DNA from: Odontocerum albicorne
Taxonomy: Eukaryota; Arthropoda; Insecta; Trichoptera; Odontoceridae
Length of the DNA stretch: 64,000 nt
Reading direction: 5' to 3'
NCBI GenBank assembly: GCA_949825065.1
Contig: OX463842.1
Location: forward strand, 50,943,011 to 51,007,010
Below, in pieces: positions 22,291 to 34,212 of the stretch (the first letter of the stretch is position 1; each line of letters starts with the position of its first letter). The position numbers and the translations under genes are program-made. The notes below the pieces were generated by a model. It did no database searches. It was not told the DNA's origin and worked only from the letters and a program-made list of their open reading frames with translations.

Positions 22291-23256
22291 TAGGTAAGTC
22301 CAGAAAGTAAGTATACTGAATTTTTGTAGGTTACAATTTTTTTTATTTAAACAAAAAAATTACGTGGTTACCGTAGTATAGTACATATGTAAGCTATTTT
22401 TCGACATAGTCGCCATTCCTCTCAATGCAGGTGGTGAAGCGGGGTATCAACTTTTTGATGCCTTCCTCGAAGTAGTTTACCGCCAACCCCTCCGTCTACT
22501 TCTCCCCCTCCTCCTTTACCTCCTCGTCGGTTGAAAACCTTTTCCCACCCATATGCAGCTTCAGGGAGGTAAAGAGATAGTAATCTGAAGGTGCTAGGTC
22601 AGGGGAATGCGCGGGATGGTTCAGGACATCCCATTTAAACGAGGCAAGCAGTTCCTTCGTGGCGTTGGCCGTGTGTGGTCTGGCATTGTCGTGCAGCAGG
22701 CAGACTCCCTTTGTCAGCATGCCTCTCCTCTTGTTCTCAATCACCCTCCGCAATTTTTTTAGGGTCTCACAGTATCTTGCAGAGTTGATGGTCTCCCCTT
22801 GAGGCATATATTCAATTAAAATTATGCCTTGACAGTCCCAAAACACGGATGCCATGATTTTCTTGGTTGAAATTGTGGTTTTGAACTTTTTGGCGGAGGG
22901 TGAAGAGGTGTGACGTGACCGTTTTTAAACTCGCGACACCACTTGTACACACTCGTACAATTCATAGCTTTATCACCATATGCAGTTTTCACCTCATTAT
23001 AAACCTCAACCGGAAGTTTTCCCTTTCAAACGAGATAACGGATGACGCCGCGTATTTTGCACTTGGCGGGAGATTGGATTTACATTTTTCACGAAACGTG
23101 TTGTCGCGTCGACACTTCTCAACGTACTGACCTCGAACCAGTCTCTTTGCGGAGGGAAAAGGATCAGGCTACACGGAAGTGTAGCCAACATGTCGAAAAT
23201 AAAATCCATCCGGTCGTGAGAGCCTCAGTACACTTACTTTCTGGATACGCCTCGTA
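22291..23256 (-). mobile_element. mariner family A, copy 2 (internally deleted)
   Basis: The ends CCAGAAAGTAAGTATACTGA and TCAGTACACTTACTTTCTGG enclose an inverted copy of the 10051-11010 element. The same internal junction is present (AAAACGGTCACGT followed by CACCTCTTCACCC). Scattered substitutions and a frameshift in the catalytic region show independent decay after insertion. It sits six bases from the TTAA MITE on its left. Confidence 0.92.
22496..22855 (-). pseudogene. mariner A transposase, catalytic fragment (copy 2)
   Basis: The frame opens MASVFWDCQGIILIEYMPQG and contains HDNARPHTAN and HSPDLAPSDYYLF with D34D spacing. It ends early at KEEGEK*, because a change near 22500 creates a stop about 30 residues before the normal terminus. 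The remaining C-terminal codons are recognisable down to about 22395. The first catalytic aspartate is missing, as in copy 1. The N-terminal part lies at about 23065-22870 on the same strand, with a one-base disruption. Confidence 0.88.
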
Positions 23257-23509
23257 CTTATAAAACGGTTTAAGGTTTATACTATATATAATCTAAACAT
23301 CGCATATAGTTTTTCATGCCTCGTTATATGTGACTTTGATAAAGCACGCACGAATATTCATTGAATGGGTTCATCCAATTGGTATGAAAAATAGCATAAC
23401 TTTTAGCAGGCATAATATAAGATTCCTTTTAAAAGTTTATGCCAGATAGCTTTAAAATGCCAGAATCCAAAACAATCGATAAGTAGTCATTGTGATAATA
23501 AGTACATTA

Positions 23510-23660
23510 GATTTCATTGTAATATATGGTATAACACTAATACAGTATAAAATAAAACTTGACTGATTTGGGATGTGGCGTGAAAACGTAAACGCAACCC
23601 GCAACTTCTGGGCTGGACGATAAACGTCTTACCCGCTAGACCATGGGTGTTGTTAATATG
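23510..23660 (-). mobile_element. tRNA-derived SINE fragment
   Basis: Minus strand: CCATGGTCTAGCGGGTAAGA (A box) followed after about 30 bp by GCGGGTTGCGTTTACG (a degenerate B box), then CACGCCACATCCC and a T/A-rich tail. The head resembles a tRNA, but the acceptor stem is not closed. Confidence 0.6.
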
Positions 23661-23814
23661 TACAGTGTTAATCAATTGGTTGAAAATGTTACTTATTAAG
23701 TCAATCCCTTGATGACAGGTATGATTGTCACTGCCTTTCGTATACTCTGATGTAGCTAACAATTCCATTACAAGATAATACACCTTCATGCAGTGTGGGC
23801 ACACTGATATTTGA

Positions 23815-24090
23815 ACTTCTTCTTCCTGGCACTGTCTCAACTCATTGCCTAGGCAGGCTGTTGGGGTCGGCTCTTCTCGTTCTCTGGCTGTATGTATTTC
23901 GGTTGTGGGTGTCGCTTTCATCTAGACCATTTCTCCAGAATTTTGGAGCATTGAGTCATCCAGGAGTTCTTTAATCTTCCTCTGGACGGCTGTAGAAGAA
24001 GATCCACATGCATTGCCTGATTTACCGTATGGTCTGGTGGTCTCCGCCTTATGTGCCCGTACCATCTCAACTATCGCTCACACTGATATT
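23815..24090 (-). mobile_element. Diverged LINE 3' end related to the 33380 family
   Basis: The segment CACTGTCTCAACTCATTGCC...CTGTTGGGGTCGGCTCTTCTCG parallels 33405-33450 and runs to TGTGCCCGTACCATCTCAAC, which parallels the 5' part of the same tail. It is clearly homologous but more diverged than the copies at 1344, 4877 and 33380. It is truncated. The ORF at 23514-23921 spans this and the neighbouring SINE and is spurious. Confidence 0.65.
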
Positions 24091-24233
24091 TTGACTGATT
24101 TGATGTATTACTCTTTCCTCATTTATTTGTTATACATGCCTAGACCATAGCAATCTCTTTTTAATCTTACTTAATACGTTTGGATCACCTTTTAGGAACG
24201 GTTGTTCCTTGAAGGAGATATGATGAGGATGGT

Positions 24234-24580
24234 TGTTGATAAATAAAAACTTGTCGAAATCGGAATATGCAAAGAGGAATTTTATTGACAAACGTCCGTA
24301 TTTATAATGTTTTTTTGAACGTGTGCGGGAATGCGTACGAGATATATCGCTGTCTCGTCTTTGCGCTTATAATATGTTTATTGTCGCGCGTAGGTATCCT
24401 TTTGTTTTGAGAGACAGCGCGAAAGATGTGTTCTGATGTCTCCTTTCCTCATGGAATGCGGTCTTCACTGGTAGTGAGTTGAATGACCGATCGCGTGGAC
24501 TTTGGCATGGTTTGTCTCGCATTGTTAAGGTAGGCAGAGATCGTCTCGTGGATTCAGTGACCGCGCATACGGTCGCCACA
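24234..24580 (-). mobile_element. Possible solo LTR
   Basis: Read on the minus strand, this 347-bp block starts TGTGGCGACCGTATGCGCGG and ends TTTATTTATCAACA, giving TG...CA edges. It holds a TATAAATA box (about 24300-24310) followed by a candidate polyadenylation signal, TCAATAAAATTCC. It is GC-richer than its surroundings. TGTxGCGACC starts are common in Gypsy-type LTRs. No second LTR, primer site or clear flanking duplication was found, so this remains a candidate. The frame 24367-24579 lies within it. Confidence 0.45.
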
Positions 24581-24967
24581 ACCTATATTCTTAGCCACTC
24601 TATATCGTATTGTGTCATATACTACCCCCTTATATATCTTCTCAGTGCACACAATTCCACAGCATTTACTCGGCTTATTTCAGTATTTTTTCCCTTCTAC
24701 GTTTCACTTCTATACATGAAAATTGGTTCAAGAATTTTGTTGCAGACTATCATCTAAACGGATTTTTATACTATCCGATTTGAGGGTATATGTTTTAGTG
24801 TTCCATTGACTTTGTTTCATCAGCGTGCTGTATCCGCACATATTCCCCTTTGACATAATGTGTACTCGTAGTTCGATATAAATACTAAAAACTTTATCGT
24901 GTCTGCGTGCATAACGAGTATTTAATGTTTTAAAACTTCACTAGTACGAAACATTTCACAAGTTATT

Positions 24968-25494
24968 TTAACCTTTCCGTTCCTGTGCTAAAAAAATCCG
25001 CGTGTTCCGGTGCTGTGTATTCAATACACATCAACACACATGTAAAAATGAGCGATTTTAAATTGGAAAAATAAGAATATTCATAGCCAATCGCTTAGAT
25101 TCACAAAACGGGTGGAGCGACCATCTCAAATGGATACCCAAAAGCTACTGAAGTGAGAGAAGCGAGCGAACTGAGATTATATTTCTTGCGTTCCCATATA
25201 CGGAAGTAGAGTGATAGTGAGACGTGAATTGCGTTTTTATAGAATGAATATACCTACGTCACACACTGGCACACGTTTGATTGTATTGGTGAATTTATTC
25301 CCGATTTTCACAAAATATCTCTGATGTGGCCGATAAGTGCTAATAATTACTAATATTATTTTTTTCATTCAATGTGTAAATGTATTATGTAGGAATACTT
25401 TAAATCTGAACCCAGTATTTATTATATTTATAGAGATATTAAAGTTTTTAGAAGCAATGTGTACTAGTTACACATCACAGGGATGGAAAGGTAA
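24968..25494 (+). mobile_element. TTAA MITE family 1, copy B
   Basis: Starts TTAACCTTTCCGTTCCTGTG; ends CACAGGGATGGAAAGGTAAA with the right TTAA decayed. The body matches the other family copies (for example ACACACTGGCACACGTTTGA). The subterminal motif CTGTGCTAAAAAAATCCGC and the palindrome centred at 25022 are intact. Confidence 0.85.
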
Positions 25495-26509
25495 ATGTGA
25501 ATTTCTTCGTTGCTCTTTCAATTTCATTTCTATTTATTCCAGATAATATTTTACAAGGTATCCACGTGCTCAAACATCTCCAAGTGCTTTTATGCATCTT
25601 ACTCAACATAGCAACCTTAATTTATTCCTACTAACTTCATTTTCTTCCTTGTCCATCTAAACCCCTAAATACAATACGCACATTAAAATCGATTAAATTC
25701 TTACATAATATTCAAGAACAAGACGGTTAATTACAATTAAAATGATTCGTCATTTATTAGCAATAAATTTAACAAAAGAGTTCAATATTTGTAAGCATGA
25801 AACATGTTCTACCGTAACGAGAGCAGTCAATTGCTAGTACGTTGAATGTCAGCTAATTTATTATCTTGGAGCTCTCCATTTACCCTACCATAGCTCTCTC
25901 ATGTCGCCTTATGCCCTCCACCCTCGATCCATATTAAATTATCAGCTAATAGCTATACTCTTCCCATTAACACGAGCCTACTTTATAAAACGGTTGTGGC
26001 CGCAGGGGTTTCATATACGTGGTGTTTTAAGCGTAAAATAATGGGAATGCAAGATGTAAGGCTCGTATAGGGTGGGTTATCGCAGTCCCTTGTGGGTGAT
26101 GCCAACGTACGAGGCTTGAGTATAAAAAGTTTTTTTTTCGTCGCGTAGATGTCTCTTTTTGTAAGAATGGTTATAGACATATTTAAAACATTATTTTCAA
26201 TGATGTATTGCGTAAAGTTTAACAATTTTATTCACTTACTCATGCTAAAATTTAAATTTATGCGTACTCCGTGGTGTTTTTTGTGTTAAAAAATATATCT
26301 TTCAAATAATATGATTTTAAAATGTCAACATTTTATTCAATTAAATTAAATTAGTTTGAATATTCATCAATAAATTATTACACTTTGTTATTCCACTAAT
26401 TACAATAATCCCCGTTAAACAGGTTTCTACCTCATATTAATTTAATTTAAGCAAATTTGAATTGTATCTTGTTAAATGAAAACTGTTTGTCAAAAAATAT
26501 CAACTTGTT
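25495..26509. other. AT-rich spacer
   Basis: Nothing recognised. The minus-strand frame 25983-26225 lacks motifs. Confidence 0.4.
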
Positions 26510-26690
26510 TTACGTTCACGGTGTCTATACAGCCTGCGCCCAAATTCAGGCCCAGGCCCGAACTAGGGGTTGATTTGTGGCACCGCGCCCCGGGATGTTT
26601 GCGGCCCTCTTTGCGTGAAATATGGTCACCGAGTTCTGTTCCGCTCGGCCCATCCTTAACCCTTCAGAATCGAACATAGGTTTGTCTGTC
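26510..26690. other. GC-enriched block, identity unknown
   Basis: About 180 bp clearly richer in G and C than the flanks, including CCAGGCCCGAACTAGGGG and CACCGCGCCCCGGGATG. The frame 26476-26679 covers it but has no known motif. It could be part of a retroelement or a small host feature. Confidence 0.35.
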
Positions 26691-26734
26691 ATCGAAAATG
26701 TACATTTTTGTTATTAAGTTTTCTATATTAAAGC

Positions 26735-27400
26735 TGACATTATTTCTTCTTCATCTTCCTCTTGATTTAGGTCGTATAACCTGTTTGTGGCGGTGGGCTG
26801 TCCTGGGATGATGATGTCCAGCTGTCCTTCCACCTTTTCGGGAGCCTTCCTGGTAATCTTCTGCTGTTAGGGTTTTCAGTCTTAGCGATTCTTGCCAGTC
26901 TCATATCCTCCATGTGGTCTACATGATCCCTCTAGAAGCGCCTTCTGTTTCTTCCCCACCTCACTATGTCTTCAGCCCCACAGACAGGCCTTATCGTCTC
27001 ATTTCTGATTCGATATCTAAGAGTTCTGCCTGCGATAGAGCGTATGGTTCTCATTTCTGCCACTCTGAGAAGGTTTTTAGTCCTGATGGTATCGGCTCTC
27101 GCTTCTATTCCATATGTCATGATGGTACGGACGCAAGTCTTATATATCCTGACCTTACTTTCGGTTAGCACGTGTCTGTTTCTCCATATAGCGTCCGCAG
27201 GCAGCCAGCCAAAGCTGTCGCTTTATTAGTTTGTGCTAATACTTCATTGTATAGGTCACCGTTGCTGGAGATCTCTACACCTAACAAAGGTAAGTGAATC
27301 GCATGACTTGTTCGATGGGTACGTTATCGATGATCAGTTTGCATCTGAGTGGCTTTTTTGATATTGTTAAGCATTTTGTTAAGCCCTTTGTTTTATTGAC
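26735..27400 (-). mobile_element. LINE reverse-transcriptase C-terminal fragment
   Basis: Minus-strand residues include the decayed KLIIDNVPIEQVMRFTYLC (about 27350-27290), then ESKVRIYKTCVRTIMTYGIE (about 27165-27105), EMRTIRSIAGRTLRYR and DIVRWGRNRRR. In a shifted frame this continues HVDHMEDMRLARIA and then GRPPKRW-like RLPKRWKDSW (about 26830). This is the region after the catalytic core of a LINE polymerase. Several frame breaks make it dead. The plus-strand frames 26914-27229 are shadows. Confidence 0.82.
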
Positions 27401-27410
27401 AAAAATCATC

Positions 27411-28477
27411 ATAATTGCTGACATTCAATGTTATGAATTATGATACACCCTTATTTAAGCAAAGTTCTGAGATTTTTAGAATAGTATTTAAGAATAATCA
27501 GAAAACACATTTTTATGTAACTGTAAATCGTTTTGTCAACTATCCCAGAATACAATAACTACTTATTCCTACTATCGAATCAAGTTATTCACAGACGATT
27601 CATTTAGGTTTAAGATAACTCTGCATACAAGAAGTTGTAGTTGTTAAAAATAAAGTTAGAATTTGTAAAGTCATACACTTTTCATTTGAGTCTACAGCAA
27701 ATTTTTTGATGGAACAGAAATTTTTAAACAAAAGTGAGCTAAATGCTTCTGTTATTTTGTTTTTTTATTAAGAAGACATATGTTATATACGAGTATGTAA
27801 TTCATATGTGTCGAATTAAGAAGATTTTGTTGGATTTAAACGGGGGATTTGTATGTACCTGATAATTGAATTAGGTGCCATACTAAGGTGGTTTTGTCTT
27901 TCTGTAAAGGATATTAACATGAATTTAGTTTTATCTTTTCATTTTAAACAATTGAAATATTATTGAAACAATTGGTGATTTCATCCTGTAGGGTGAAATA
28001 TTTACATGTAATATAACCTTAATGACACGATAGTCAATTTGTTAATTATTATTATTATATTAAGGCGCTTAGTTCACACTAAGCCATAGCGGGGCTTGAT
28101 AATGAGCCTTGCAGCACTCCATATTTTACAGGCTTAAATTATGAGGTGATATAATCGATACAGCACAGATGGGGTTTACTGAACGGCAGTGGCATTAAAT
28201 ACGTTTGTGGGGCTTTACAAAGCTCACAACATGGGCTAGTTTGTTCGAACATCGGGATTGCATGCTCTGGGCAAGACCTGTTTACTACAAATTGTAGGGG
28301 GATATCTGTTGCCCCTTAAGGAAAACACGGAAATGAATGAGTGATTGATATAGCGCATAATTATCTGCAAGTCAGATAGAAATATAACCATTACGACTGT
28401 CGTAATTAGATTGTAGATGTAGTGTAGTAAAATTGAGACGTCAATTGTATTAAACAGAGTTCTAAAGTTCAGTATTG
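27411..28477. other. AT-rich spacer
   Basis: No gene recognised. Minus-strand frame 28236-28529 runs into the satellite and has no motif. Confidence 0.4.
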
Positions 28478-29620
28478 ATATCGAGGCGACATTTTCAATT
28501 ACAACACCTGTTTTTCTTAAATGAAGCATATAATGTCTTAAATGAAACCAAAGAGATATTTCGAAAAGTCATGTTGTTTTACTGATACTTTGGGGATTTA
28601 TGTCTGGTAAATCCTTTTCAACTTCAATGCCTGTTTTTCTTAAATGAAGCACATAATGTCTTAAATGAAACCAAAGAGATATTTCTATAAGTCATGTTGT
28701 TTTACTGATACTTTGGGGATTTATGCCTGGTTATTCCTTTTCAACTTCAATACCTGTTTTTCTTAAATGAAGCACATAATGTCTTAAATGAAACCAAAGA
28801 GATATTTCTATAAGTCATGTTGTTTTACTGATACTTTGGGAATTTATGCCTGGTTAATCCTTTTCAACTTCAATACCTGTTTTTCTTAAATGAAGCACAT
28901 AATGTCTTAAATGAAACCAAAGAGATATTTCTATGTCATTTTGTTTTACTGATACTTTGGGGATTTATGTCTGGTAAATCCTTTTCAACTTCAATACCTG
29001 TTTTTCTTAAATAAAGCACATAATGTCCTAAATGAAACCAAAGAGATGTTTCTATGTCATGTTGTTTTACTGATACTTTGAGGATTTATGTCTGGTAAAT
29101 CCTTTTCAACTTCAATACCTGTTTTTCTTAAATGAAGCACATAATATCTTAAATGAAACCAAAGAGATATTTCTAAAAGTCATGTTGTTTTACTGATACT
29201 TTGGGGATTTATGCCTGGTAAATCCTTTTCAACTTCAATACCTGTTTTTCTTAAATGAAGCACATAATGTCTTAAATGAAACCAAAGAGATATTTCTATG
29301 TCATGTTGTTTTACTGATACTTTGAGGATTTATGTCTGGTAAATCCTTTTCAACTTCAATACCTGTTTTTCTTAAATGAAGCACATAATGTCTTAAATAA
29401 AACAACAGAGCTATTTCTATACGTCATGTAAGTTTTACTGATACTTTGGGGATTTATGTCTGTTAAATCCTTTTAAAGATGCCTGGTAAATCCTTTTCTA
29501 CTTCAATACCTGTTTTTCTTAAATGAAGCACATAATGTTTTAAATTAAACAAAAGAGATATTTAAATGAGTCGTGTTGTTTTACTGATACTTTAGGGATT
29601 TATGTCTGGTAAATCCATGA
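28478..29620 (+). repeat. 121-123-bp satellite array, about 9 units
   Basis: The unit CCTGTTTTTCTTAAATGAAG...GTTTTACTGATACTTTGGGG...TCCTTTTCAACTTCAATA recurs at 28507, 28630, 28753, 28876, 28997, 29118, 29241 and 29362, and after a 26-bp insertion at 29509. Units of 121 and 123 bp differ by the two bases in CTATAAGTCAT versus CTATGTCAT. Edge units are more diverged than central ones, as expected for unequal exchange. Confidence 0.95.
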
Positions 29621-29944
29621 ATGTTTAATTATGCCACTTCCGAAATGTTATATCTCCATTTTAGAAAACAATGATTAATTCGAAATGGGCCTACGTTATC
29701 TAGATAAATTACAGGTAGTTTAGTTTATTGCTCTTCAAAAAAGTTATAATAAGGAAAGTTGGTAACGCAGATGTTGTTAGTCGATCGCACAACTTATCAG
29801 AATGATTGCAAAATCCTTCTTTAAAAGTCATTAGTTTTGTCTTTGCGCCTAATAATTGATGATGAAGTATTGATTGTCTGTCAGCGAATGTGGTATCTTT
29901 TGACTTAACATTTTTTTGTGAGAGATTCAATTCAGTCAATACTG

Positions 29945-30108
29945 CTGTATCAGTGATTGTGACATCAAAAGAAGAATTGATTGAAAAAGTATTTACCAAT
30001 ATTCAAATCAATTATAAGAATCACGATTGGCTGAGTGAACGAGCTATTATTGCCACCAAGAACAAAGACGTTTACGAACTTAACAATATTATTCAGTTCC
30101 TTTTTTAA
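29945..30108 (+). pseudogene. Helitron helicase fragment
   Basis: The translation contains TSKEELIEKVFTNIQINYKN, then HDWLSERAIIATKNKDVYEL and NNIIQ. It matches the stretch of the PIF1-like Helitron helicase around LSERAILAPKN. Only about 50 residues remain. No replication-initiator domain, 5'-TC end or 3' hairpin with CTRR was found nearby. It lies about 330 bp right of the 122-bp satellite. Confidence 0.75.
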
Positions 30109-30319
30109 TGTTTTACAATTTTATATGTTTTTGTTATAACTTTCTTTCTTCTTTTTCAGTGCAATCGATCTTTCATTTGAATTCAAATCATATCGTGAAT
30201 TATTAACGTCTTGCTCATTTGATGGCTTTTTGGACTGAATGAAATGTTAAAGTATGTAGTGGGCAATTGAGTCTTACTGTTTATCAAGTTGATAAGAGGG
30301 TATTGTACAATCAACAATC

Positions 30320-30785
30320 TTTAAAAACCAACAATTAATTTGTCCATGTTATATGTCTACAGTCGTCGTTGCCGGGCCTCACAGTCGAGGATCCCCTCGC
30401 CCCTCCAACGTCAGTCTTGAATCGTTCTCCCACTTCAATCGTGTGATCTTCTGTGAGAGAACAGCTCGATCCTGGATGCGCACTCTCTCCCGCAAACGTC
30501 ACAGAAATGTGGACCCTGCTGAGCCACTTGACCATGCTGACGCATGTTTGCAGCGCGTTGACTGTTTCTCACACGTCTAGCTGCTGAGACGCCATCAGCC
30601 CGATAACATATGGCTCTCCACCTCTCACGGTCCCAGGCCACCCGCTTCCAGTCCTCATGGCCCCGCACAAAGTAAGCGATCAACTCTTCGCTTGCCCACC
30701 ACTTCCCCGTACAAGACGCGTTTTGAGAGTCTATGATCGCCCATGCGTATCATATGCCCGGTCAACCGCAATTTCGCATTTACAA
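30320..30785 (-). mobile_element. LINE C-terminus with CCHH-type zinc finger, copy 1
   Basis: Minus strand: LRLTGHMIRMGDHRLSKRVL (about 30780-30720) and, after a break, EDWKRVAWDRERWRAICYRA. It ends with a finger CDVCGRECASRIELFSHRRS, which has the C2H2 pattern C-x2-C-x12-H-x3-H, and then a stop near 30435. Such a terminal finger is typical of one group of LINE polyproteins. The family recurs on the plus strand at 40365-40690. Both are 5'-truncated. The plus-strand frame 30353-30580 is a shadow. Confidence 0.8.
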
Positions 30786-31022
30786 CCTACAGTGTCTATA
30801 GTAAAATGTAGGCGGAAGCCTTGATTACCGGGGATATGACAAATTAAAGGTAACAAACCCAGATCCATTTAAATTGTTAATCAACTTTAAATAATCTGAT
30901 GTGTTTCATAAATTGTGTTTATAAGATTTTTTATAAAATTTAAATAAAATAAATAAAAATATACATGATATTTGGGTGAACAATGAAACACTGGAGCAAG
31001 TTGAACAATCATGTTATTTGGA

Positions 31023-31195
31023 TGTATGACCTTCGTAGCCTAGTGGTAACATTATTGACTTCCAACCGGAAATTTCGGTTTTGTATTCCAAGTACCGTTC
31101 TTACTTCATAGGTTCTAAACCCAAAGGCTCGCTGACTGGGACTGAAGTCAATATTGTCTCCCTGCCACGATCTTTAATATATTCATAATTAAAAT
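31023..31195 (+). mobile_element. SINE family S1 with tRNA-like head
   Basis: CTTCGTAGCCTAGTGGTAAC forms a good A box. TTTCGGTTTTGTATTCC stands at B-box distance but is degenerate. The body GGTTCTAAACCCAAAGGCTC...GTCTCCCTGCCACGATC matches 6066-6156, so this is a dispersed SINE rather than a tRNA gene. Confidence 0.7.
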
Positions 31196-31727
31196 AATAC
31201 AATAAGCATCAAGTATGCTATTTTTATTCAATTGCAATAAACGTACATTTCAATATCATGGACTTTTACTGCATAAGTTAAAATGGTTGCTCTATTCTAA
31301 AGTTTACAGTTGAATTAAATTATTTATAATGTACACCAACGATATGAACGAAGTTGGTCTACAAATATTAACGAAAACTTGTTTGGTTTTCTGGTCTAGA
31401 CTGCAGTGATGTCGTGTCAACAACTTAAGACCAAACATTTTCTTTTGTATGTCTTCAGACATATTAAAACACTAAACTCAGTATTTATAAAACAAGATTA
31501 AGTAATTTATGTTTAAAACATACTTTAAACGCGACCGTCCTTTGAACGTTGACGTGTCATGTACGAGTATTTGACTTTTAAGTTATTCAATGCATTACCT
31601 TAAGTCGTAAGAGGTATTCAGATACACTGTTAATATGAACTTTTTTTTTTTACTAAACAAAGTAATATATTGTACAAGTATTTGTCAAGGCTATACCTAT
31701 ATACACATTTATTATGTTGTTTATAGT
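31196..31727. other. AT-rich spacer
   Basis: Nothing recognised. Confidence 0.4.
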
Positions 31728-32390
31728 TAAGGCATTAACGTTGTGGAGGTTTAAATACATTGTAATTTATTTTTATCAAACACTGTTTATTCCACTTTTT
31801 TTGTGACGGTATAGCCCTACCGGTTTCAAAGCTTTCACCTCATCTTCAGGGGAGCACACAAAATACTAAATGTTGTTCGAACTAGTACCGATATACACTC
31901 TTCAACGGTTGGGGGCTGAGAGGTGAGGGAGGCATGGGACGATTTCGGCCAAGAGCGGAGAGTTTTTTGGGATATAATTGTTCAACAGATGTTCGGACCG
32001 ATGTACTGACTTAGAAATTTCTAGGGCCTCTAATCCGTCCAATTTATTTCCGTTACTACTGATATGTAAGAACTTGGCATCATCGATAGAAAAAGTATGG
32101 TTTTCACGGTGACAATGATTAGCCATTTCAGAATAAATTCAAGGATTTGTTAAGGCGGATTTGTGTTCACGAAATCTCTTTTCAAAAGATCTTCCTGTCT
32201 TTCCTATATAGAAATTATCACAGTCAGCACACAAAAGTTTATACACACCACTGTTGTTAAGTATTCCATTTTTGCCTTTCCCATTAAATAAGAGTTTCTG
32301 GAGATTAAGATTAGTGTAAAAAGCTGGCTTTATATGACTTGGAATATTTTTGGTTACACTAGTAATAAAGGTGAGTTTTTAAAAAAAAAT
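31728..32390 (-). mobile_element. Penelope-like element 3' part with GIY-YIG endonuclease (PLE-A copy 2)
   Basis: Minus-strand translation from about 32390 gives PSHIKPAFYTNLNLQKLLFN, then SGVYKLLCADCDNFYIGKTG and RSFEKRFREHKSA. These are the GVYKL and YIGKTGRSF...R..EH motifs of the GIY-YIG endonuclease of Penelope-like elements. A stop interrupts it near 32145; the frame resumes EMANHCHRENHTFS...EALEISKSVH to about 31905. The terminal arm follows, including CTCCCCTGAAGATGAGG and GAAACCGGTAGGG (minus strand, about 31853-31808), the hammerhead-like core. The reverse transcriptase is missing (5'-truncated). The enzyme would nick target DNA for retrotransposition, but this copy is broken. Confidence 0.88.
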
Positions 32391-33363
32391 AAATAATATT
32401 TAAAAACTTTTAACACTATATTTAAAGATTTACGCCAGACAAGAAATGATTCTTAAAAAAAAATGAACGATTTTGGTAGATTCGGATTTTCAAGTTACTT
32501 TAAAATATATTTATTTCAATACATTTCCAAAATGATAAGGAAGCAATCGATGTGAGACAACAACCGGTGTGACATTTTTCGAGGCGTGACTAATACAGGG
32601 TTAACAGGATCGCCCCTTTATTTGACCTGCCCAGTCACGCTGAAACTTATTGACTTTTATCCGTCACTTTAATTAATTTCCTGTGACATTTTCTGAGATA
32701 CACACTTTGAGTAGGAGAGAGTTTTCCTTGTGGTCTTGATTCGTCATGTGTTATAATTGGTTAAAGAATTTGTAGGTATGAAAAATGTAGTAGATTAAAT
32801 TACGTGTGACCGTAATGGATAGACCGTACGACGTACTTTGATGTACTGAAATCTAAGTCAATATTAAAAGTAAGCTGGTCTACGCTCTATCTCTGATACG
32901 GTTTATTGACATTAAGGGGTTTGCCTACTTTGAGGTCTACAAGTCTTGATAATTTAACACTTTAATTTAATTAATATGTATTTTTCCCCGTTTAAGACTT
33001 AATGACCGAAAAAAAAGCGAAATATTTCTCTATTAAATCGCTTACGTAACATGTTTTTATAAAGCGACGATATTTTACTTAAATACTAAGAAAACTACTT
33101 AATTTTATTGAAGACTTGTTTTGTATGTATTTACAAAATTTCATAATTTAATACTTCGTGAAACGATAAATCTAGATTCGTTTTAATTAATTAAAAAGAA
33201 TATCAACGCACAGCAGTAAAACAAAGTTTTTCCAGAATATTTCGTTTGTTGTCGCTTCCTGCCATGTTGTGCTTTCTGCTTCAGGTTTATCTTTTACAAA
33301 TCGCACTCAAGATCTTTAAAATATATTTCTTTCTTTTTGAAGAAGATACCATTTTCTGTTGTG
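32391..33363. other. AT-rich spacer
   Basis: No gene or repeat that I can name. Confidence 0.4.
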
Positions 33364-33379
33364 TATTTAGATTAACATA

Positions 33380-34212
33380 CCTTCTTCATCTTCTTCTCCC
33401 TGGCTCCATCCCAACTCACTGTCTGCGAAGACTGTTGGGGTCAGCTCTCCTCGTCCTCAGGTTGTGTGCTCTTCTGTCCAGGACTACGTCCCCCAGGCCG
33501 TGCCTCTGCATCAAGTTATCTTTTTGCACCATCCATGAATTCTTTGGTCTTTCTCTGGTTGTTATTCGAGGAGGTTCTATGGAGATTTCCTGGTTTACAA
33601 TGTGATCGGGTGCTCTGCGTCCAATGTGCCCATACCATCTCAATCGCCTCACCTCCATCTTACTGTTGATGTCTGTAACAACTAGGTTTCCACGAATGCG
33701 TGAACTTTTTATTTTGTATCTTAGGGACACACCAGCTGACCATCTTAGCATGCGCATTTCAGCAGTTTCTAGTTGCCTGGAGTAAGAGTTATACATCGTC
33801 CAGCATTCGGAGCCATAGATGAGTACGGGTCTGACAATCGTTTGGTATACTTTTCCTTTTAACTTTCCTGGCATTTTCGGATCACATAGAACTCCCGTCA
33901 TTGATCTAAACTTCATCCATCCCACACTAATTCTATGTGTTACATGTGCTGCACATCCTCCATCACTATGGATGAGTGACCCAAAATACTTAAAGGAGTC
34001 ACAATTTGGTAATGTTTCTCCAACCATTTGCATTACGGGAGTGACAGCATTTGTGTTCTCGAATGGTAGGTACAGATACTGTGTTTTCTTTCTACTAAGT
34101 CTCAATCCATTGTCCTCCAAGATTCTTCTCCACCTTTCCAGACTATTTTGTAGCTCTTCATGTTTTTCACTTATTAATACGATATCGTCTGCAAATAGTA
34201 GGAATAGTAGGA
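33380..34212 (-). mobile_element. RTE-like LINE 3' end, copy 3, with 16-bp target duplication
   Basis: This 833-bp insertion is flanked by TATTTAGATTAACATA at 33364-33379 and 34213-34228. It starts inside the polymerase core at LFADDIV (FADDI 34181-34195), runs through the C-terminal domain and ends with a short GAAGAAGATGAAGAAGG-type tail. The direct repeats and truncated 5' end show target-primed reverse transcription. It is the longest copy of the family seen at 1344 and 4877. Confidence 0.93.
33416..34120 (-). pseudogene. LINE reverse transcriptase, C-terminal 234 residues
   Basis: The frame is open from EDNGLRLSRKKTQYLYLPFE (just after the catalytic FADDI) to the natural stop after PNSLRRQ. 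Visible blocks are FKYFGSLIHSDGG, THRISVGWMKFRSMTG, KLKGKVYQTIVRPVLIYGSE, ETAEMRMLRWSAG and MEVRRLRWYGHIGRR. All lie after the catalytic site and make up the connection region of a LINE polymerase. The open frame can be extended upstream in the same phase to about 34205. The domain is intact, but the protein lacks endonuclease and fingers/palm because the insertion is 5'-truncated, so it is not functional. The plus-strand frames at 33246-33669 and 33819-34280 are shadows. Confidence 0.9.

Noticed and set aside
23514..23921. 135-codon minus-strand frame
   Set aside because: It runs through a LINE tail and a SINE fragment in the wrong phase and has no motif.
24234..24580. Complete LTR retrotransposon
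   Set aside because: Only one LTR-like block; no second LTR, primer binding site or gag-pol motif nearby.
30353..30580. 75-codon plus-strand frame
   Set aside because: Antisense to the LINE zinc-finger C-terminus on the minus strand.
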